64,000 bases of DNA from Pictodentalium vernedei (Eukaryota > Mollusca > Scaphopoda > Dentaliida > Dentaliidae). The notes beneath the pieces are model-generated. The model saw only the letters and a list, made by a program, of their open reading frames with translations, searched no databases and was not told the DNA's origin. Location of the stretch: contig CM062289.1 of assembly GCA_031216915.1 (NCBI GenBank), positions 63,619,741 through 63,683,740 on the forward strand. The letters run 5' to 3'. The stretch's first letter is position 1, and every line of letters starts with the position of its first letter. The translations under genes were made by a program, and so were the position numbers. Shown in pieces: positions 1-10,860 of the stretch.

Positions 1-69
1 AAGCCGTCGTGCTGAATGTGATTTTATTTTTTTTGTTTTGCAAGCCAACATTTTCGTTATTTGTTGTAG

Positions 70-132
70 GTGCAGAAGCAGGATGGCGCTAAAAAGGACT
101 CCGGAAATACTGAGAATGAGCCACCACAAAAG
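70..132 (+). CDS. internal exon of BEN-domain gene (penultimate)
   Basis: Seen: a TTGTTGTAG acceptor precedes position 70 and AAG|GTAAAT follows 132. The 63 bases are 21 codons, open, reading V-Q-K-Q-D-G-A-K-K-D-S-G and ending P-P-Q-K. Phase 0 at both ends matches the next exon at 2432, which opens in phase 0 and has the same basic, Ser/Thr-rich composition. The peptide is disordered-type linker and has no domain of its own. Inference: it joins the 2432-3343 exon; earlier exons lie to the left of the window. The link rests on phase and composition, not on homology. Confidence 0.6.
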
Positions 133-380
133 GTAAATATACATGTACATATGAAGACAGGAATAGGGTGCGGTATTTAACATTTCACTTGGTTGGAGCT
201 GCCATTGAGAGAATTGTCCGAATACATTTAGGCCACAATGTGAAATTCTACCGATACCAGCTGAATGTTGCTGGGAAGATCTCAGAAGTTACCATCCAAT
301 GCTTCACATTTTATTGAATTTGGTATCAAATCATGACTGCTAATAACAGCCATGGTGTGAACTATTGCCCCCACCCCCCA

Positions 381-411
<31 letters not shown>

Positions 412-535
412 AACGCCATATTTTCATTTTTTGTTTCGTAAATATTGCTTATGATTCTCATTTGAACGAGCTCAGCGAGTTCGTTCCAATGAGGGGTCAT
501 AAGGTATGTTTTCGGAACTAAAAATAAAAAATTAT
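412..535. mobile_element. TTAA-type palindromic MITE, fragment
   Basis: The centre reads GAACGAGCTC...GAGTTCGTTCC followed by AATGAGGGGTCATAAG, the hairpin core shared with the elements at 792, 11541, 14359, 16463, 48373 and 57682. The outer CCCTTTACC ends are missing and a C/A homopolymer run replaces the left end. Confidence 0.6.
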
Positions 536-547
536 TTTGTCTTATCA

Positions 548-680
548 TGAGTGGACGGTAGTCCAAACTTGGACCTGATATGTAATATAATTTTTGGGTG
601 TGGTACGTCATGCAGGGCATACCACACAAAAAAATATGTTTCGGACTGATATAACAGATAATGTTCATTGGTAGTCTGGA
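548..680. repeat. dispersed repeat with inverted ends (copy 1)
   Basis: It carries AGTCCAAA near the left and a partly complementary TAGTCTGGA near the right, and the core TATAATTTTTGGGT followed by TGGTACGTC, which recurs at 4530-4552 in a clearer inverted-repeat element. Probably a small non-autonomous DNA transposon. Confidence 0.4.
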
Positions 681-791
681 TTATGTTATATTTAATTGGA
701 ACTTCCCTAACCAGGTGAAGGATGAAACGCTGTATTGCGTGATGCCCACAGTACTGTAGAATGAGGGGATGATCGTCTCAGCATAATATCG

Positions 792-960
792 TTAACCCTT
801 TACCAAACGTAACGGTGAAAACGGCTAGTGATATTCAGAAAAACGCCAGGTTTTCATTTTTTTGTTTTTGTTTCGAAAACATAGCTTATGATTCTCATTG
901 GAACGAACTAAGAGAGCTTGTTCCAATGAGGGGTCATAAGCTATGTTTTCGGTACTAAAA
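792..960. mobile_element. TTAA-type palindromic MITE (truncated right end)
   Basis: It starts TTAACCCTTTACC and contains the family hairpin (ATTGGAACGAACT...AGCTTGTTCCAATGAGGGG). The right GGTAAAGGGTTAA end is absent; sequence changes just before the transposase gene. TTAA plus CCCTTT ends suggest mobilisation by a piggyBac-type transposase (inference). Confidence 0.7.
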
Positions 961-986
961 TTAGTTTAAATAAATACTGCACAGTA

Positions 987-2192
987 TTAAATTACAGGTG
1001 AAATTGGCACGTGCATTGCCTCCATCATGTGCTGAACTCTCTTTTGCAACTCTGTGTCCTTGAGCTTGTCATTAAAATACCTGATATCTTTTCCACATGA
1101 TTTCTCCTTGAAAATTTGATTTGGAACATCTCCAGTAGCGAAACCATTCATCTTAACAACTAATGGAACTACTTTATAGGTGTGGTCTATATATTTTGCA
1201 CATAACTCTGGAGTAATGTCATCATACCAACAATTCAGTATAGCACTTGTCAGTTGTTCTTGTGTGGTTGGTTCCCTAGCTTTCACATAGTCTTTCAAGT
1301 ATTTCCAAATCATCTCTATTGGATTCAAATCCGGACTTTCGGATGGCCATTCCTGAAAGTTGATGTTGTTTTCCTTCATGAAATTCATTGCTAAATTAGA
1401 TCGGTGTTTAGGATCGTTATCCTGCTGGAAACGATGCCCGGTTGGAAAAGTACTTCTAATAAATGGCAGGAGGGTTTTCTGTAGAATTTCCTCAGTGAAG
1501 AATTCTTTTCTCATTATGTCCTTGAAAATGAGAATCTCTGTTGCGCCTCGCTTACTTATTCCTGCCCAGACATGTAGTTTCAGAGGATGTTTTGGCTTCG
1601 GAATGTGTGGAGCTGGACAATTTTTCATTCGGTAACATGATTGTCGATTAGCATGCAACTGGACTGTTGTTTCATCACTAAAAATCACATTGTCCAGTTT
1701 ATCATTGTTTTCAATCAGATTTTCACAAAATCTAACTCTTTTCATCTTATTAACATCGCGCACCATTTGGCAGTACCTCGGCTTGGAACCTGTAAATCCA
1801 GCTGCTGCAATTGTTTTTTTAGCAGTTGTTGCTCCAACAACTGTACCCCGTGAGGCTAACAACCGAATGATGTCCTTCACAGTTTGAAATGGATTGGCAT
1901 GCAAGGATTGTTTTACTGAAAATATGTCGTCTTCTGATACTCTTTTAAATATGAACTCAGGTTTAATCACTTCAATCTTACTGTCATTAATGTCATTGTA
2001 CAAACCATCTTTGTACTGCTTGATGCAGGTACGAACCTGTTTCATTGATACAAAATCTTTGCCATTCATTGTAACTATTGTCTGTATTTCTCTCACGGTG
2101 TGATTACGTTTGAACAGTTTTATAATTTCTGATTTCGTAACTTGCTTCATCGTTTTAAAAGGTACATTTAAAAAGTAGAACACTTCTAACAA
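987..2192 (-). CDS. Tc1/mariner-superfamily transposase (DD34E)
   Basis: An open frame of 401 codons encodes a cut-and-paste DDE transposase. An N-terminal helix-turn-helix region (from about residue 15, MKQVTKSEIIKLF) is followed by the catalytic triad: Asp in FSDETTVQLH (about residue 172), Asp in FQQDNDPKHRS, and Glu in SPDLNPIEMIWKYLKD. Thirty-four residues separate the second Asp from the Glu, the Tc1 spacing. The more likely start is the internal ATG at codon 15 (MKQVTK), where family homology would begin. It lies antisense in the BEN-gene intron. About 50-60 residues follow the usual Tc1 C-terminus, an unusual tail (VVKMNGFATGDVPNQIF onward). No stop or frameshift is visible, so the copy may be recent. 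I could not identify convincing terminal inverted repeats on either side. Confidence 0.9.
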   Translation of the reverse strand: MLEVFYFLNVPFKTMKQVTKSEIIKLFKRNHTVREIQTIVTMNGKDFVSMKQVRTCIKQYKDGLYNDINDSKIEVIKPEFIFKRVSEDDIFSVKQSLHANPFQTVKDIIRLLASRGTVVGATTAKKTIAAAGFTGSKPRYCQMVRDVNKMKRVRFCENLIENNDKLDNVIFSDETTVQLHANRQSCYRMKNCPAPHIPKPKHPLKLHVWAGISKRGATEILIFKDIMRKEFFTEEILQKTLLPFIRSTFPTGHRFQQDNDPKHRSNLAMNFMKENNINFQEWPSESPDLNPIEMIWKYLKDYVKAREPTTQEQLTSAILNCWYDDITPELCAKYIDHTYKVVPLVVKMNGFATGDVPNQIFKEKSCGKDIRYFNDKLKDTELQKRVQHMMEAMHVPISPVI

Positions 2193-2431
2193 AAACTACA
2201 AGACTATCTAAATAGATGAGCTGGCATTCAAACTTATGTGTGTCCTATCCTAATTTTAAGGAAAGCCCATTGGCTGATACTAGTGCCTGATTAATTTAAT
2301 TGGGTGATTTGAAAGGTTAATCCAATTACCCACCTTCACGCCTCCAGCTGCCGAGATAGTCAAAATATTTATTTATTTATTACAATTTATTTATTTCATT
2401 TCACATTTAATAATGTTTTTTTTTTTTCCAG

Positions 2432-3343
2432 TCTTCAGGTACTGGTAAAAAAACAAATGTACCCAAGAAGCTAGCCAGTACAATAGCCAGGGGACGTGCT
2501 AGACCACCTTCACCTCCTGCAACATCTGACCATAGATCCTCTTCGCCTGTACCTTTTAGCAAATCTCCTGCAAGACATTCAACTCCTTCACCTGTTGCGG
2601 TGCATTCTCCCAGATCACCTACACCACCTCCTGCACCAACTATCACAAGCCCACCATCTCCAGTGCCACAAACAACAAATGTTGTAATAAATTCAGCTAG
2701 ATCGCAGACACCTCACACAACACCTCACCAAATACATCCGCGGAATTTATTCGCCTCACCTACTTCAGAACCAACAAATACACCCAGTCAAAATGGATCT
2801 CGGCCACGTTCACAGAACATTGATAATTCGGTCTTGTTGAGGAAAATGGATGTCATGCAAAAGACACTAATGAGTCTTGTGGCCAAGGTGGACATTTTAA
2901 TGTCAAGTAAGAATGCTCCAGTGGCGATGGAGCCAGAACAAGACGCACCATCCCTATCTGAATCAGTGCACCCCAATGGTATCGATGCCGAGACATTAAA
3001 GGGCCTTAGTTTGTCGTCTCGAGGTGTGGGCAATTTTGCCAAAAAAATATGTGAAAGGTTATATCCGGAACTTTTTGGTCCAGATCATCTCCGAAGACAT
3101 TTCAGTTATAATGGGGGTGGGGTTCAGAATAAGGAAGAATTAGATCCTGAAAGAAAAAAACTGATGAAAAGATACATCCTTCATTTTCACCCTGAATATG
3201 CGTCGAAAATATTATGGAAAACAGTGATTGATTCTATTAATGAAGGTCTTCAGAGACCGATTAAAAAAGTGACAACCCCAAGTTCATCACTTCCTTCAAT
3301 TCAAGAGGCTATGGACACTGTTATTTTCAATGATTGTTATTAA
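2432..3343 (+). CDS. terminal exon of BEN-domain protein
   Basis: The exon opens after TTTTTTCCAG and runs 303 codons to a TAA. Its first ~110 residues are Ser/Pro/Thr-rich and probably disordered (PPSPPATSDHRSSS...). A short helical segment (VLLRKMDVMQKTLMSLVAKV) could be a coiled coil. The C-terminal ~95 residues match the BEN fold: LSLSSRGVGNFAKKI, LYPELFGPDHLRRHFSYNGG, LDPERKKLMKRYILHFHPE and WKTVIDSINEGLQRP are its recognisable helices. BEN domains bind DNA or chromatin partners and act in transcriptional repression in the nucleus (established for the family). Which BEND paralogue this is cannot be decided here. Its 21-codon upstream exon is at 70-132. The next gene (MTRR) is on the same strand. 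Confidence 0.88.
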   Translation, partial: SSGTGKKTNVPKKLASTIARGRARPPSPPATSDHRSSSPVPFSKSPARHSTPSPVAVHSPRSPTPPPAPTITSPPSPVPQTTNVVINSARSQTPHTTPHQIHPRNLFASPTSEPTNTPSQNGSRPRSQNIDNSVLLRKMDVMQKTLMSLVAKVDILMSSKNAPVAMEPEQDAPSLSESVHPNGIDAETLKGLSLSSRGVGNFAKKICERLYPELFGPDHLRRHFSYNGGGVQNKEELDPERKKLMKRYILHFHPEYASKILWKTVIDSINEGLQRPIKKVTTPSSSLPSIQEAMDTVIFNDCY

Positions 3344-3629
3344 TATGTACCATAACATTGCAAGATTATAATTACTTTTTGCTAGTCCTTTATTACGACT
3401 TTACGACTGGATAACAACTGAGACCCACTTAACTGTACATCTCTTAATCGAATAACCCTGTAAATTGAATGTAATTTTCAAACACAATGCCATTTACCAT
3501 ATCAGCATAGAGAACTCCTGCTATTATTATTTATTCTGTTATATCTTGTTTGACAGAGCTCTATGTGTAATAACATCGATGTTATTTTACATAGGGCCTA
3601 TGATGGGAGGGGTGTCTAGAATGATATTT

Positions 3630-3635
3630 AATAAA
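3630..3635 (+). promoter_or_regulatory. possible poly(A) signal of the BEN gene
   Basis: AATAAA lies 287 bp after the stop codon and just before a perfect palindrome. It is the first canonical hexamer found downstream, but it sits at a transposon edge, so the link is tentative. Confidence 0.3.
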
Positions 3636-3637
3636 CG

Positions 3638-3750
3638 TTATTTGGGACTTAAAAATCGTTTGTAACATGCTCCTGTGTACTGTGCCGATACCGGCGGTAT
3701 CGGCACAGTACACAGGAGCATGTTACAAACGATTTTTAAGTCCCAAATAA
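3638..3750. repeat. near-perfect 113-bp palindrome
   Basis: Two 56-bp arms starting TTATTTGGGACTTAAAAATC meet at GATACCG-G-CGGTATC. It is followed by ATCGGCCGATACCGATAA and ATCGGCTCATC, a motif that recurs near 47130-47190 and 62630-63650. It looks like the core of a hAT-type foldback MITE. Confidence 0.75.
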
Positions 3751-4493
3751 TATTTATCGGCCGATACCGATAACCTATACTGATAATCGGCTCATCTCTG
3801 GATACCGGTGACAAATAAGCGGGCTTCTTACCCGGCGAAAAAAAGTACGCCACTCTCATTAACTACTTATATTTTTCGTAATGATACCTGTAGGTAATCG
3901 CTGCGAACACAATACATATTTGTCAGTTATCCATAAAGGAAGAATGAAGTCATCGCCGGGATAAATGGAAATAAAAAATAAGGCGGCGAATTTAAAACTT
4001 TGCCGATGTGTGTTGTCATTATTATTGACTGTCATTACATGTAATACAGTCAAATACCAATCAATTCTTGTCACTTCTGTCCGACTACCTTTACGCTTTT
4101 GAATGAGATGAAGTCGACAAACAATTAATTGACATACAATGAAGTTTAATCCTTTCAGTAGCTTTAATCCTTTCAGTAGCCTCACAAATTACTTTTTCCG
4201 ACTACCTCATCTGCACTTACTCTACAAGCACCCTTCCCGCCCGAATACAGGAACTACATTCGGTGCGGGGACGGCGGAAGCTAAAAAAAAGTGTGTGTGT
4301 GTGGGGGGGGGGGGGGGGGGGGGGGGCACAATTTTTTTCTTGGTAACCGCAGGGTTGTAAGTTTTTAGGGGCTCAATGTGAAGGATGAGCGTGGGACATG
4401 TGTTGGAGGGGTACTTTGTCACCAAGTATGTCACGAATACGGAACGAAATTAAGTGCAAGTTTAGAAAGGGAATACATGCACACATTTTACCA
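3751..4493. other. intergenic, no gene recognised
   Basis: Only short spurious frames. It contains a G homopolymer run at about 4303-4326 and a direct repeat TTTAATCCTTTCAGTAGC twice near 4143-4180. Confidence 0.5.
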
Positions 4494-4593
4494 TAGTCGA
4501 AATTTGGACCCAAATTCCATAATATAATTTTTGGGTTTGGTACGTCCAAAATTTATTTTATGGAATTTGGGTCCTAGTTCGGACTATTTTACT
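4494..4593. repeat. 100-bp inverted repeat (copy 2 of the 548-680 family)
   Basis: Arms TAGTCGAAATTTGGACCC and GGGTCCTAGTTCGGACTA flank TATAATTTTTGGGTTTGGTA. The loop is shared with 548-680. Confidence 0.6.
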
Positions 4594-5372
4594 ATTACTA
4601 TAGTCTGTTATGACAAGTTGTGAACTTGCGATGTGTAATGTCTCAATAGGGAGGAGAGGGGGGGGGGGGGGGTTAATATTAAAATATATCATGTGCTATT
4701 TTAGTGGAGATCGTTTTGTATGTTATAACTATACTTCGTTTGATATTGTTACTTTTATTTTTCATTTGAAATACACAATAACAATAAACTATAAGCTTAG
4801 ATTGAAATGGGTTGTTGTTATTGTTGATGTCCGGAAACAATACTGTTCGGCACTGCATTTTTGTCGCCGCTGCAGCAATGTCACGCTGGATAATGACCAA
4901 CAAAATGTCAGGTCACCCGACAGAACATGAAAAAATAGGAAGAATATACCCCTACTCTCCCCTACCCACCACCACCATATTCAGGGTGACTTGCTACTAA
5001 ATGGAGTTGAACAAGCAAATTATGAGCTAGGCCCACTTGTGTTTTGTTCCCAGAGGCTGATAATAATCGTTTGGCGGGGGTGGGGGGGGGGGAATGGAGA
5101 TCTATCCACAGCGATTCAGTAGTGACCCACTCTCCACACACTGTATTGTAGGACGCCCGATGGGCCACAAGAATCAATTTGCAATCCATAAACGATATGA
5201 GAAATCGCTTCGTGACGCAGTGGGTCAAACTCTTCATTTTGACTGCGCAATTAAAATTTTCAGCGCATTGACGTTTGAATCGTCACTTTACAGGAAAAGA
5301 GTGCCAACTGCAGTTCAAAACCACTGCAGTTGATGCCTTCTTCCACTGACATTTTTGTTCACTTCGTGCAAG
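4594..5372. other. intergenic, no gene recognised
   Basis: G runs at about 4654-4671 and 5081-5092. No splice-bounded coding segment or flavodoxin-type motif of MTRR is seen here. Confidence 0.5.
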
Positions 5373-5528
5373 TGGCTTTAGGCGTCAATATTTAAATTCC
5401 TCAAACACAATAAACCTCAAAACACATTTACTGTGGTTCTATGTGCCGACAGGTACGAAATGTTATACCCTCACCCTAGTAAATGTGTTTTGGGGTTTAT
5501 TGTGTTTGAGGAATTTTAATATTGACGC
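5373..5528. repeat. foldback element, ~48-bp arms
   Basis: GCGTCAATATTTAAATTCCT is mirrored by AGGAATTTTAATATTGACGC; the inner arms read CAAACACAATAAACC and GGTTTATTGTGTTTG. The loop is about 50 bp. It has the structure of a MITE. Confidence 0.7.
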
Positions 5529-6629
5529 ATAAAGTCAAATGACACCACGTGTTACTGAACTCGTACAGACCCGTCGGTAAGCCCAGATTATCAATGTTAG
5601 TCAATTTTTGGGAGATCACAAGTTTGTCGTGTTTTATATGGTGCCAAAATTGAATGGGATATGTGACCCACGTCTCAATTGCCTCGCAATGGACAGCTTG
5701 TCAATATTCATTAAGTTTGAAGTTCATCATAATGGGCTTCGCACTTTTCATCAATTCATGTCACATTCGACAATGTGGCTATTAACTGAAAATCAAAGGT
5801 GCTCATTCTTGTTTCACTTCGTATATACAGGTTTTACATGTAGTCAACCAACACATTTTATGGGGCAATAATACAGCCTGAAATTATTCTTTATGAAATG
5901 GGATTGGGTCAATTTGGGAATTTCCCATTCGTTTCTAAATATAAAACACAGAGATGTGATTCCATAATGACAATACAAAGACGTTTTCGGAATTTTAATT
6001 CATCTGAAATGAATAAATGAGAAAAAAAACATAAAACACTTCATAAAAAATTTTATATTCAGATATCGCATGCATTCTTAATCCCACAGCCCATTGTTTA
6101 ATCCGTACCACGCGAAAACCCGCAAGTTTCGAGGAACGGATTAATGTTACAAGTTTGGGCCACCGGCATTGTCGACGTGAAAAGATTACCGTGAATTCCA
6201 GTGTTTCACCGTGAAAGCGATTAGTGAACAAATACGGCTTGGTTTTCAAACACGCAAAGTCAGTTTAGCCACACAATCGTTTTTTCCGTGATAAATATCA
6301 GATAAAAAATCCGCGCTGTTCCACGGTCACGTTTGTCGGTGGAATGTTGCCCGTCCACGGCGACTGTACTGTAACTTAGACGCTTTATTATACGTAATCC
6401 GCCTTACTGAGGCGTTATCATTACGTCTTCAAGAAAAGATTTACGGGATATTATTCTCAATGTAATTTCTTTTGAGGGCAGTAGTTTGTTCACGTATAAC
6501 TCCGCCCTTCAGTGGCTGATTGGAGTTAGTTAGACGTGACGCAGCCCTAGCTACATCCACACGCGTGGATAGTAAGGTTAAGAACTCTCTCAGAGTCGCT
6601 TCGTTCTCGGAGGAGCTTCTCTTCGATGG
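5529..6629. other. intergenic, no gene recognised
   Basis: No conserved protein or repeat could be identified. The missing left part of DIRS-C would be expected here, but no copy of its terminal sequence was found. Confidence 0.4.
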
Positions 6630-9143
6630 CAACTTTTCGGCAATCCATGAATTGCTCGATTTACACGTTCTCTTGTCTATCTAGTGTTACAAGAGATTCA
6701 GACTGGGGCAAACATTCGGTGGTTGACTCAGAGAGTGCCGCCGCAGTTGCTGGACCCGAGTGTGGCTGTTATGACGGTTGCCAGTCAAACAGATTGGGAT
6801 GTAATACTGATCCCTACGGATTCGAAGTGCCAGGGTCTTTGGGTTCCGCAGTCTTTTAGCAATCAGTTTTCTTCCGCGGAATAATGTTTTTTAGGCTTGC
6901 TTTATGTCATTGCATGAACATTATTCAGAAACGCATGCCCAAATTCCTGTCCTTTAATTCGACAGTAGTGGCGTATCTCCAGAACCAGGGAGGCACTCTT
7001 TCGTTTCCGTTATTCAATTTAATGGAAAGAATCCGTCTGTTGGTTATAGTACACCAAGTTCAGTTTTGGTCCGTCATATTCCGGGTCGTCTGATTGTTTT
7101 ATCGGACTCCCGTTCTCTTACGGGTCGCTTGTTGCTGTCAGAATGGACTCTCAACAAACAAGTATTCAATCAGATTTGCTATCTATGGGAGCGCCCAATG
7201 ATGATTTATTTATGACACAGCTTGCTAATCAATTGCAGACGTATGTGTTGGCTTGTCCAGATCTCTGAGCTAATATTGTTAACGCTCTATTGATCTTTTG
7301 GACGGAATGATAGGATATGCGTATCCTCCGGCGCTGTTGTTTTAGCAGGTATTGCTAAGATAAACAACCACAATACATTTCTGTTGATAGCATCTCTATC
7401 TTCACAGAGATCATGAGTTATTTACTCTCTTGTCTACTGTGGGTCTTAACGTGAAATCTTCCTCTATGTGAGGATCTTTTTCACTGGGTAAATCGTGTCA
7501 TCTTTATCACAACCAGCAAGGTCGCAACCTTCATGTATTCCGTTGTGTGGTCCGTATTGCATTGTAAGCACTGTACTGGACGAGCTTTGGACGCGATTTC
7601 TTACTATAGGAGATCCTCTTCTTCGCAATTCTATGCGGCTAAAGTGGAGGCTCTTCCGTCGTGGTGCAGGGATCATTATGTTCATATTGTTGATCCCTCC
7701 ATACTACTCATTGCTATTTTTTAGTATACTTGTTTCACAAGATCTACTGCAGCCTGTTATTATTTAGGTTATAGGTTTATGTTACCTCATACCTATGCAC
7801 TCTACGATAGTTTACAATTGAGGCTTTTGTCTCTTTATCTAAGTCAGTTAGTAACTTTTTGATAAATAGACTTAGAATCTTTAGATTAAATTCCTATACG
7901 GATTTTAACTTCGGTTCTTATTTAGCTAAGTAATCATTTGAGCCTCTGGAAACAGTAGTTTTCAAATTCTGACCTTTTAGACAGTAATTCTGTTGGTTTC
8001 TCTTTTACTGTAGAGTCCGTGAGTTTCATGCACTATCGATGGATGATTTTCACTTTCATAGTTTCGGAATCAATACTTCCGTTACTATTTAGGTTGGATT
8101 GTTGCATAAGAGTTAGGCTCCTATTATCTGGAACCTATTATTTTAAGGTCCTTCCGTCTTTGTATGGGCATAGGCCTTTACTCTTTCCGGGTACAGTTTA
8201 TGTATTTATAAACAGATATCTGTTTATTACTATGGGCGTAAGCTTCTTCTGTCTTTGATGTCTAGTAGAAGGACGTTACGCTCCATTTTATTGTTAATGG
8301 ATTCTATTAACTATCGGTACTGCTTATGGTATATCATTGACTTAGCAGTTGTGCTTAAGATTTCGGCTCATGAAGTAAGAGTTCTTCTACTTCTTGGGCT
8401 TACATTAATAGTGTCGCTATTATAGATTTTTGAAGGCCGCTCATTGCGCTCAGCCATCCACATTCATGAATTTTATCTCAGAAATATCGAGTCCATTTCT
8501 GGAGGCCTCTATTGTTAGGTCTGTTATCTACTGCTCAGAATGTCATTCACTTAACAGTTGCTACTATAGCTAGGTAGGCTGTCTGTTTCGGCAGTGTCTC
8601 CGTTCGGCTGCCCTCTTCGCTCTGGGCTATTTGACCCAGGGCAAGAAAAAGGGGGGGGGGGGGGGAGGGTGTTCCCTTGGGTCACCTGTTTTACTATGAA
8701 AACAAGGGGATACCTCCTCCGGAGTTAGTAATTCTGAGCTGTTATTGGGATGGTTGTTTAGTGAGAAGTTTAGGTTTTTAAAATTCATTCAAGTCTTAGT
8801 TTTTAAAGTATAGCTTTTGAATATTGCATATGTCAACGGACATGATTATGCAATCCTCAGACACTTTTAGGAGTATAAGAGTCTCTATTCTCTAGACTTA
8901 CTTTATTTATTGGCTTACTTTAAAAATTATTAGTATAAGGATTATATTGGATATTAATAGAGTACATGGATGTATGAAGCTCAATTTTGGAAGGTGTTGT
9001 ATCTTTCTAATTTATCATAAATAAGAAAGATACAAGTAAGGCCTATTACTTCTTTTTCCCTACAGGGGATGACTCTATTTTATTTTATTGAGCGTATTCC
9101 ATTTTGCTCTATGTCCTTGGCCCTCCAGCCTTTTTACTATTCA

Positions 9144-9230
9144 GCTATGTCTGGGTCATTGGTACAGTATAAAAATGTTAAAAAATTTATAGTAATTTAT
9201 ATATTTTTTATACTTACCAATGACCCAGAC
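9144..9230. repeat. DIRS-C internal complementary region
   Basis: GCTATGTCTGGGTCATTGGT, an AT-rich middle, then TACTTACCAATGACCCAGAC. The right half is the reverse complement of the element's right end (9473-9532). The left half predicts a left terminus reading ATTTTTATACTGTACCAATG, which I did not find. Confidence 0.7.
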
Positions 9231-9472
9231 GGGGATGGCCCTCCCAGGAGTTGGGAACTCTTGCCTCCCCGCTGAGTACATAGCGCTTACCAGGCACTGG
9301 TTATTAGAATGATTAATGGCGCCAATTTCGGAACGTCCTTGACACTGCGCATGCGCAGTAGGGGCGAAGTGTGGAGGGCCTTTCAGGACATGTTTTCTTT
9401 AGTTTTAGATGCAAATTTTGGGGATTGGGGGGCAAAATTTGTGTTTGGCCCTATATTTTAAGAGTTAGCACC

Positions 9473-9532
9473 AGCTATGTCTGGGTCATTGGTAAGTATA
9501 AAAAATATATAAATTACTATAAATTTTTTAAC
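9473..9532 (+). repeat. DIRS-C right terminus
   Basis: AGCTATGTCTGGGTCATTGG through to AATTTTTTAAC is the inverted copy of 9172-9232. The following sequence (TTTCTTCCATTTTTATTAAA) already belongs to the tandem array at 9560, so the element lies inside that array. Confidence 0.65.
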
Positions 9533-9544
9533 TTTCTTCCATTT

Positions 9545-10860
9545 TTATTAAAAATCTTGCAGTTAGTATCGACCTTTGAACTTAGTGCATTTGTTCATCA
9601 ATATATTCCTTTGGCACATGGCACATGTTGCATTCATGATCGGGTTGCTTTGAAACTTGGTATGCTTGTTTGGGGTGACCACTAGATGAGAGCTATCAAT
9701 ATTCTTACATTTTTGTCAAAAGGTTGCCATTATCAACGATTTTTAAACTTAGTGCATTTGTGCATCAGCATTTTTCTTTGACACACCCTCCAAGGTACAT
9801 TCATGAAAGGATCATTCTGAAATTTGATATGTTTTTGGGTTGACCTCCAGATGGGAGCTTCTTTCATTTTTATCAAAAACGTTGCCCCTAGCAAGGACCT
9901 TCAACTTTGCCGTTTGTGCGTTTTCCTTTGGCACACTGCACAGGTCACATTTATGATCCTCATTGCTTGGAAACTTGGTGTGCTGGTTTGGAACAACTTT
10001 TATATGTGAGCTATTTATTTTCTTTCATTTCTGTCAAAAAACGTTACATTTAGCAGTGAACTTTGAACTTTGCCATCTTTGCATCAAGATTTTCTTTGGC
10101 ACTCTATGCAGTGTGCTTTTATGAATGGATTGGTTTGAAACTTGGTAGTCTTGTTTTGGGTGACTTCTAGATAAGAGCTATAGATTTTCTTCCATTTCCA
10201 TCAAAATATGTTGCCCTTAGCAACAACCTACTACTTTGCTCTTTTGTCTGTCGAAAATTTTCTTTGGAACACTGCAGAGTTCGTGTTTATGTTTGGTCGC
10301 TTGGAAACATGAGGTGCTTGTTTGGAGCGACCTATAGATGTGAGCTTTGATTTTCTTTCATTTCTCTCAAAAACGTTACCGAATGTTGCTGTTAGCAATG
10401 ACCTTTGAACTCATTGCATTTGTGCATCAGCATTTTCCTTTGGCAAGCCCTGCAGGCTGAATTTATGAATGGATCAGTTTGAAACTTGGTATGTATGTTT
10501 GGGGTAACCTCTAGATGTGAGCTATTGAGTTTCTTCCATTTCCATCAAAAAAGTTGGCATTAGCAATGATCATCAAACTCAGTGCATTTGTGCATGGGCA
10601 TTTTCCTTTGGCACACTCGACAAAGTACATTCATGAATGGATCGCTTTGAAACTTGGTGTGTTTTTTTTTATCTGCAGATGTGAGCTTCTTTCATTCCGG
10701 TCAAAAAAGTTGCCGTTAGCAATGATCTTCAACTTTGCCCTTTTATGCATTGACATTTTGCTTTGGCACACTGCACAGTTCACATTTGTGGAAACTTGGT
10801 GTGCTGGTTGGGAGCAACCTTTGGCACACTATGCAGGGTGCATTTACAGGCTTTTAACTT
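9545..10860. repeat. tandem array, ~165-175-bp units
   Basis: About seven diverged units. Each contains CTTTGAACT...GTGCATTTGTGCAT, TTTTCCTTTGGCACAC, TTGAAACTTGGT, GATGTGAGCTAT and a TTTCATTTCTGTCAAAAA-like stretch. The layout resembles the arrays at 18700-20000 and 59200-60200 (gene-free). Neither end hairpin of that element class is seen, so this is an internal fragment cut by DIRS-C. Confidence 0.75.

Larger units (their letters stand above)
133..2431 (+). other. BEN-gene intron filled with transposons
   Basis: GT at 133 and TTTTTTTTCCAG ending at 2431. It holds a C/A homopolymer tract (about 370-412), two copies of a palindromic MITE core, a repeat shared with 4494-4593, and the Tc1/mariner transposase. 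From 2193 to 2431 I see only AT-rich sequence, including ATTTATTT repeats, and the polypyrimidine acceptor. Confidence 0.55.
6630..9532 (+). mobile_element. DIRS-C: 5'-truncated, decayed DIRS-like retrotransposon
   Basis: Heavily mutated but recognisable by comparison with DIRS-A and DIRS-B. RNase H-like pieces: NIRWLTQRVPPQLL at ~6708, VAYLQNQGGT at ~6970, and the stretch reading V-R-H-I-P-G-R-L-I-V-L-S-D-S at ~7070. Then EWTLNKQVFNQICYLWERP at ~7142 precedes the tyrosine-recombinase part, where AHEVR at ~8366 keeps the His-x-x-Arg box. After a G run (~8650) come an internal complementary region and a right terminus. Its terminal sequences differ from those of DIRS-A/B, so it is a separate family. 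The left end, gag and most of the reverse transcriptase are missing. Confidence 0.75.

Noticed and set aside
333-521. Poly-Pro/poly-Gly frames at homopolymer tracts (also 4139, 26652, 28001, 32097)
   Set aside because: Created by C or G runs; no splice borders and no family.
960-2400. Terminal inverted repeats for the Tc1 transposase
   Set aside because: Only short matches such as CTAATTTTA were found on both sides; not enough to define ends.
2407-2646. Minus-strand Gly-rich frame and other frames over 2407-3042
   Set aside because: Shadows of the Ser/Pro-rich BEN exon on the other strand.
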